This document shows positions 60,925-64,000 of a DNA stretch of 64,000 nt, one piece after another. A program made the position numbers and the translations under genes. Numbering within the stretch: the first letter of the stretch is position 1; each line of letters opens with the position of its first letter. This DNA is from DATAOG01 sp963782885. Lineage in GTDB: Bacteria > Pseudomonadota > Alphaproteobacteria > Geminicoccales > Geminicoccaceae. The stretch spans positions 1 to 64,000 of the forward strand of contig CAWALL010000006.1 in assembly GCA_963782885.1 (NCBI GenBank), read 5' to 3'. The notes below the pieces were generated by a model. It made no database searches, was not told where the DNA came from, and saw nothing but the letters and a program-made list of their open reading frames with translations.

Positions 60925-63066
60925 TCAGACCGCGACGCGGATGCGGACGCCGAGCAGCTGCTCAAGGCTGGCGGTCGGGCCGACCAGGAGTTCGATGACG
61001 CCCGGGTCGAGGCGGGGGATGAGGTCGGGGCCGGGGTAGGCGAGGGCGGCGGCGGCGAGGCGGAACGTGACGCGGCCGCGCTCGCCCGGATCAAGGCTGA
61101 TTTTGCCGATGCCCTTGAGTTCGAGGACCGGCCGGGAGATGGCCGCGACCGGGTCGTGGATGAACAGGAAGAGGGTCTCCTCGCCGGGCCTCGGGCCCTC
61201 GTTGGTGACCTCGATCTCGATGGTCACATCGCCGTCCGGGAGGAGCTCGCTCGGTTCGGCGGTGAGGTTGGCGATCGTGAAGCGGGTGTAGCAGAGGCCA
61301 TGGCCGAACGGGAACAAGGGCTCGGTTGGCAGGTCGAGGTATCTGGCCGAATAGTGCACGGCGGGGTCGGCCGGACGCCCGGTCGGGCGGCGGGCGTGGA
61401 AGATCGGGATCTGGCCGACGTCGACCGGCCAGGAGACCGGCAGGCGGCCGGAGGGGTTGCAGCGGCCGGAGAGCACCTCGGCGACCGCATGCCCGGCCTC
61501 GCTGCCGAGGAACCAGGTCGCCAGCACGGCAGCCGCGCGCTCGAACAGCCAGGGGACCGTCAGCGGCCGGCCCGAGCCGAGCAGCGCGAACACCGGCTTG
61601 CCGAGGCCCAGCACCGCTTCGGCGAGCTCGCGCTGGCGGCCGGGCAGATCCGGACGCGCCCGGCTCGCGGCCTCGCCGCTCATGGCCCTGGCTTCGCCGA
61701 GGCAGAGCACGACGACATCGGCGGCGGCCGCGAGTTCGAGCGCGGCATCGAGGTCGGCAGGGGCGTCGGCCTCGATCTCGACGCCCCGGGCATAGCCGAT
61801 CTCGCTCGCGGGCAGCCCTTCGCGCAGGCCGGCCAGCAGCGGCACCATGTCCTCGGGCCGGCCGGCCATCGACCAGGGGCCGAGCATTTCTGCCGGCGCG
61901 TCCGCGAGCGGGCCCAGGACGGCGAGCCGGCCGCCGGCGGCGAGCGGCAGCAGGCCATCGCGGTTGGTCAGCAGCACGATCGAGCGCCGGGCCGCTTCGC
62001 GCGCGAGCGCCCGGTGCCCGGCCTGCTGCGCCGGCGTCAGGCCCGGGCCGGCACCCCGCCGGTAGGGATCGTCGAACAGGCCAAGGCGCGCCTTCAGCTC
62101 GAGGATCCGGCGGACCGCGGCGTCGATTGCGGCCATTTCGACCAAGCCGCGCTCGAGGGCGAACGGCAGGCCTTGGGCGTAGGCGAAGCCCATCAGGTCG
62201 ATGTCGATCCCGGCCGCGAGCGCGAGAGCGGCGGCCTCGGCGAGGTCGGCGGCGACGCCGTGGACCACGAGCTCGGCGATCGCGCCGTAGTCGCTGACCA
62301 CGACGCCCGCAAAGCCCCAGTCGGCGCGCACCAGACCGGCAAGCAGCGCGGCATTGGCGGTCATCGGGACACCGGCAACGTCGGTGAAGGCCGGCATGAT
62401 CGCGGCGACGCCGGCCTCGACCGCGGCCTTGAACGGCGGCAGGTAGACCTCGTGCAGCGTGCGCTCGGACAGTTCGACCGACGCGTACTCGCGCCCGGCG
62501 GTGACCGCGCCGTAGCCGGCCAGATGCTTGGCGGTCGCCGCGAGATTTTCTCCGGATCCCAGGTCCTGGCCCTGCAGGCCACGGACCTTGGCCTCGGCGA
62601 AGCGGCAGGCGAGCCAGGGGTCCTCGCCCGGGCTCTCGGCGATCCGGCCCCAGCGCGGGTCGCGCGCCACGTCCAGCATCGGTGCGAACGCGAGCGCCAG
62701 GCCATCGGCCGCCCCCTCGAGGGCCGCGGCGCGCGCCGTCCGCTCCCACAAGCCCGGATCGAAGGCCGCCGCCTCGGCCAGCGGAATCGGGAACACCGTC
62801 CGGTGGCCGTGGATCAGGTCGAACGTGAACAGCAGCGGAATCCCGAGCCGGGTCTCCTCGAGCGCCAGCCGCTGGGCCGCGCGCGTGCGCTCCGGACCCC
62901 AGAGGTTGACCACGGCGCCGACCCGTCCCGCCCGGATCGCGGCCAGATAGTCGAGCGCGCCCTCGGGCCCGGTCACCGCCTGGCCCGCGGACACGAGCGT
63001 CATCTGGCCGAGCTTCTCCTCGAGCGACAGCTCGGCCAGAAGGGTCTCGATCCGGGCCCGGGTCAT
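60925..63066 (-). CDS. bglX: Glycoside hydrolase family 3 beta-glucosidase-like enzyme
   Basis: The protein has 713 residues. The GH3 N-terminal barrel (LSLEEKLGQMTLVSAGQA, FAPMLDVARDPRWGRIAESP, NLAATAKHLAGYGAVTAGRE) carries the nucleophile Asp in VVVSDYGAIAELV. The C-terminal alpha/beta sandwich (AARRSIVLLTNRDGLLPLAA, DVVVLCLGEARAMSGEAASR) and a fibronectin-III-like end domain (YSARYLDLPTEPLFPFGHGL, FTIANLTAEPSELL) complete the BglX layout. There is no signal peptide, so it should be cytoplasmic. It likely removes beta-linked glucose or xylose. Symbol by domain layout; the exact substrate is unknown. Confidence 0.92.
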   Translation of the reverse strand: MTRARIETLLAELSLEEKLGQMTLVSAGQAVTGPEGALDYLAAIRAGRVGAVVNLWGPERTRAAQRLALEETRLGIPLLFTFDLIHGHRTVFPIPLAEAAAFDPGLWERTARAAALEGAADGLALAFAPMLDVARDPRWGRIAESPGEDPWLACRFAEAKVRGLQGQDLGSGENLAATAKHLAGYGAVTAGREYASVELSERTLHEVYLPPFKAAVEAGVAAIMPAFTDVAGVPMTANAALLAGLVRADWGFAGVVVSDYGAIAELVVHGVAADLAEAAALALAAGIDIDLMGFAYAQGLPFALERGLVEMAAIDAAVRRILELKARLGLFDDPYRRGAGPGLTPAQQAGHRALAREAARRSIVLLTNRDGLLPLAAGGRLAVLGPLADAPAEMLGPWSMAGRPEDMVPLLAGLREGLPASEIGYARGVEIEADAPADLDAALELAAAADVVVLCLGEARAMSGEAASRARPDLPGRQRELAEAVLGLGKPVFALLGSGRPLTVPWLFERAAAVLATWFLGSEAGHAVAEVLSGRCNPSGRLPVSWPVDVGQIPIFHARRPTGRPADPAVHYSARYLDLPTEPLFPFGHGLCYTRFTIANLTAEPSELLPDGDVTIEIEVTNEGPRPGEETLFLFIHDPVAAISRPVLELKGIGKISLDPGERGRVTFRLAAAALAYPGPDLIPRLDPGVIELLVGPTASLEQLLGVRIRVAV

Positions 63067-63296
63067 GGTCTCGCCTCGATTGTCGCCGGCGCCGAGGATA
63101 GCCGGCCGACCAGCGGCTCGCCAGGGTCGCGGGCGCCGATCCGGGGAGCGCGCCCGGCGCGCGGCACCCGAGGATGGCAGCCGCGCGCCTTCCGGCGCTT
63201 GCCTCGCCTTGCGAATTGCCCCAACATCGGCGCCGGGCGAGGACCGTCCGAACCGATAATCAACAGCGGCGCACGCCGTTCCTTCAGGGAGTGCTC

Positions 63297-64000
63297 ATGA
63301 TGAACCTCAGCAAGCTTCTGCTCGCTTCGGCGGCAGTCCTCGTCGTCGGGCTCGGCGCGGCCCAGGCCCAAGAGCGCGAGTTCAGCTTCGGCTACGACCA
63401 GCCCAAGACCACCGGCTACGGCTTCGCCGGCGACCTGTTCGAGAAGACACTGGCCGACCTGTCCGGCGGCACGATGAAAATCAACCAGTTCCCCGGCGCC
63501 CAGCTCGGCCAGGAGCCGGCGATGCTCGAGAAGATGCGCGCCGGCGACATCGACTTCATCATCACCTCTTCGGCCAACGCCGCGACCGTGTCGCCGCAGC
63601 TCGGCGTCATGTCGCTGCACTACCTGTTCACCGGCGAGGACCAGCTCGCCAGGGCGGTCGCCTCGCCCGAGCTCAACAAGGCGATCAAGCAGCTGGTCGA
63701 CGACACGGTCCAGGGGGCACACGTGCTGACCGTGATCACGCTCGGCCTGCGCAACATCTACTCCAAGCAGGAGGTGCACAACGTCGGCGACATGAACGGC
63801 AAGAAGATCCGGGTGCAGGCGACCAAGACCGAGGATTCGTTCTTCCCGGCCTACGGCGCCCAGCCGGTCCACATGCCGTTCGGCGAGGTCTATACCTCCT
63901 TGCAGACCGGCGTCGTCGACATGGCCGAGAACGGCGTCAACGTCTACCTGTCGAACAAGCACTACGAGGTCGCGCCGGTGATGTCGTTCACCGAGCACGA
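63297..64000 (+). CDS. TRAP transporter solute-binding protein, DctP family (partial, runs off window)
   Basis: The first 234 residues are seen; the gene continues past the right edge. ATG 63297 (CAGGGAG upstream) begins a signal peptide (about 1-25, ending AQAQ). The mature part has typical DctP features: FGYDQPKTTGYGFAGDLFEK, FPGAQLGQEPAMLEKMRAGD, the Arg of the ligand-binding motif in MNGKKIRVQATKTED, and FGEVYTSLQTGVVDMAENGV. TRAP receptors bind organic acids with high affinity; membrane subunits DctQM are expected just downstream. It diverges from the GH3 gene. Confidence 0.9.
   Translation, partial: MMNLSKLLLASAAVLVVGLGAAQAQEREFSFGYDQPKTTGYGFAGDLFEKTLADLSGGTMKINQFPGAQLGQEPAMLEKMRAGDIDFIITSSANAATVSPQLGVMSLHYLFTGEDQLARAVASPELNKAIKQLVDDTVQGAHVLTVITLGLRNIYSKQEVHNVGDMNGKKIRVQATKTEDSFFPAYGAQPVHMPFGEVYTSLQTGVVDMAENGVNVYLSNKHYEVAPVMSFTEH

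Noticed and set aside
61156..63300. Long plus-strand open frame opposite the GH3 gene
   Set aside because: It mirrors codon bias of the GH3 gene; no domain pattern and no ribosome site.

Overview
The window is a GC-rich bacterial chromosome segment. Its gene content suggests an alphaproteobacterium of the Rhodospirillales/Hyphomicrobiales type: many ABC and TRAP solute receptors, a CoxSML-type molybdenum hydroxylase, a class II DAHP synthase next to glutathione reductase, CaiB/MaoC genes and GAF-rich sensor kinases. This placement rests on gene content only; there is no rRNA or other marker gene here. I saw no tRNA, rRNA, CRISPR array or prophage.

Layout. 1-9.6 kb (minus strand): a truncated sensor protein, a SCO1-type copper chaperone, an exported metallo-beta-lactamase-fold protein, three tandem NMT1/SsuA-like solute-binding proteins plus the 3' stub of a fourth, and a large secreted beta-propeller protein with a Cys-rich tail. 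10.2-17.9 kb (plus): the decayed remains of a dipeptide/opine-type ABC transporter operon (RpiR regulator, receptor, permease, twin ATPase, conserved hypothetical, AtzG-like segment fused to amidase). Every gene in it is broken by frameshifts, stops or deletion, and the permease is split by an IS110-family element. 18.3-24.2 kb: an LLM flavin oxidoreductase, a frameshifted secreted protein, then a tight OsmC / methyltransferase / OsmC / FMO-like monooxygenase cluster.

24.6-40.7 kb is the most coherent block. An M20 peptidase diverges from a complete branched-chain-type ABC importer (livKHMGF). Convergent to the importer is an eight-gene minus-strand run: PLP-dependent fold-II enzyme, two-subunit CoA-transferase, LLM oxidoreductase, GntR regulator and a three-gene molybdenum hydroxylase whose FeS subunit is fused to a CoxG domain. 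Uptake, hydrolysis, hydroxylation, flavin-dependent oxidation and CoA chemistry together look like one inducible catabolic pathway of unknown substrate. A near-identical 12-bp motif sits at the promoters of both arms.

40.8-47.9 kb: a fragment of a HyuA hydantoinase, an operon of hybrid histidine kinase, single-domain response regulator and receiver-linked adenylate cyclase, a decayed LivK-like receptor, and a sigma-54 activator truncated inside its AAA+ domain. 48.1-64 kb is mostly intact: MaoC and CaiB enzymes, a DapA-family aldolase, a SlyB-like lipoprotein, a universal stress protein and a CBS protein, aroG-II, gor, a SleB-type hydrolase, an ECF sigma/anti-sigma pair, a quinone-reductase-like enzyme, a GH3 glycosidase, and the start of a TRAP DctP receptor cut by the window edge.
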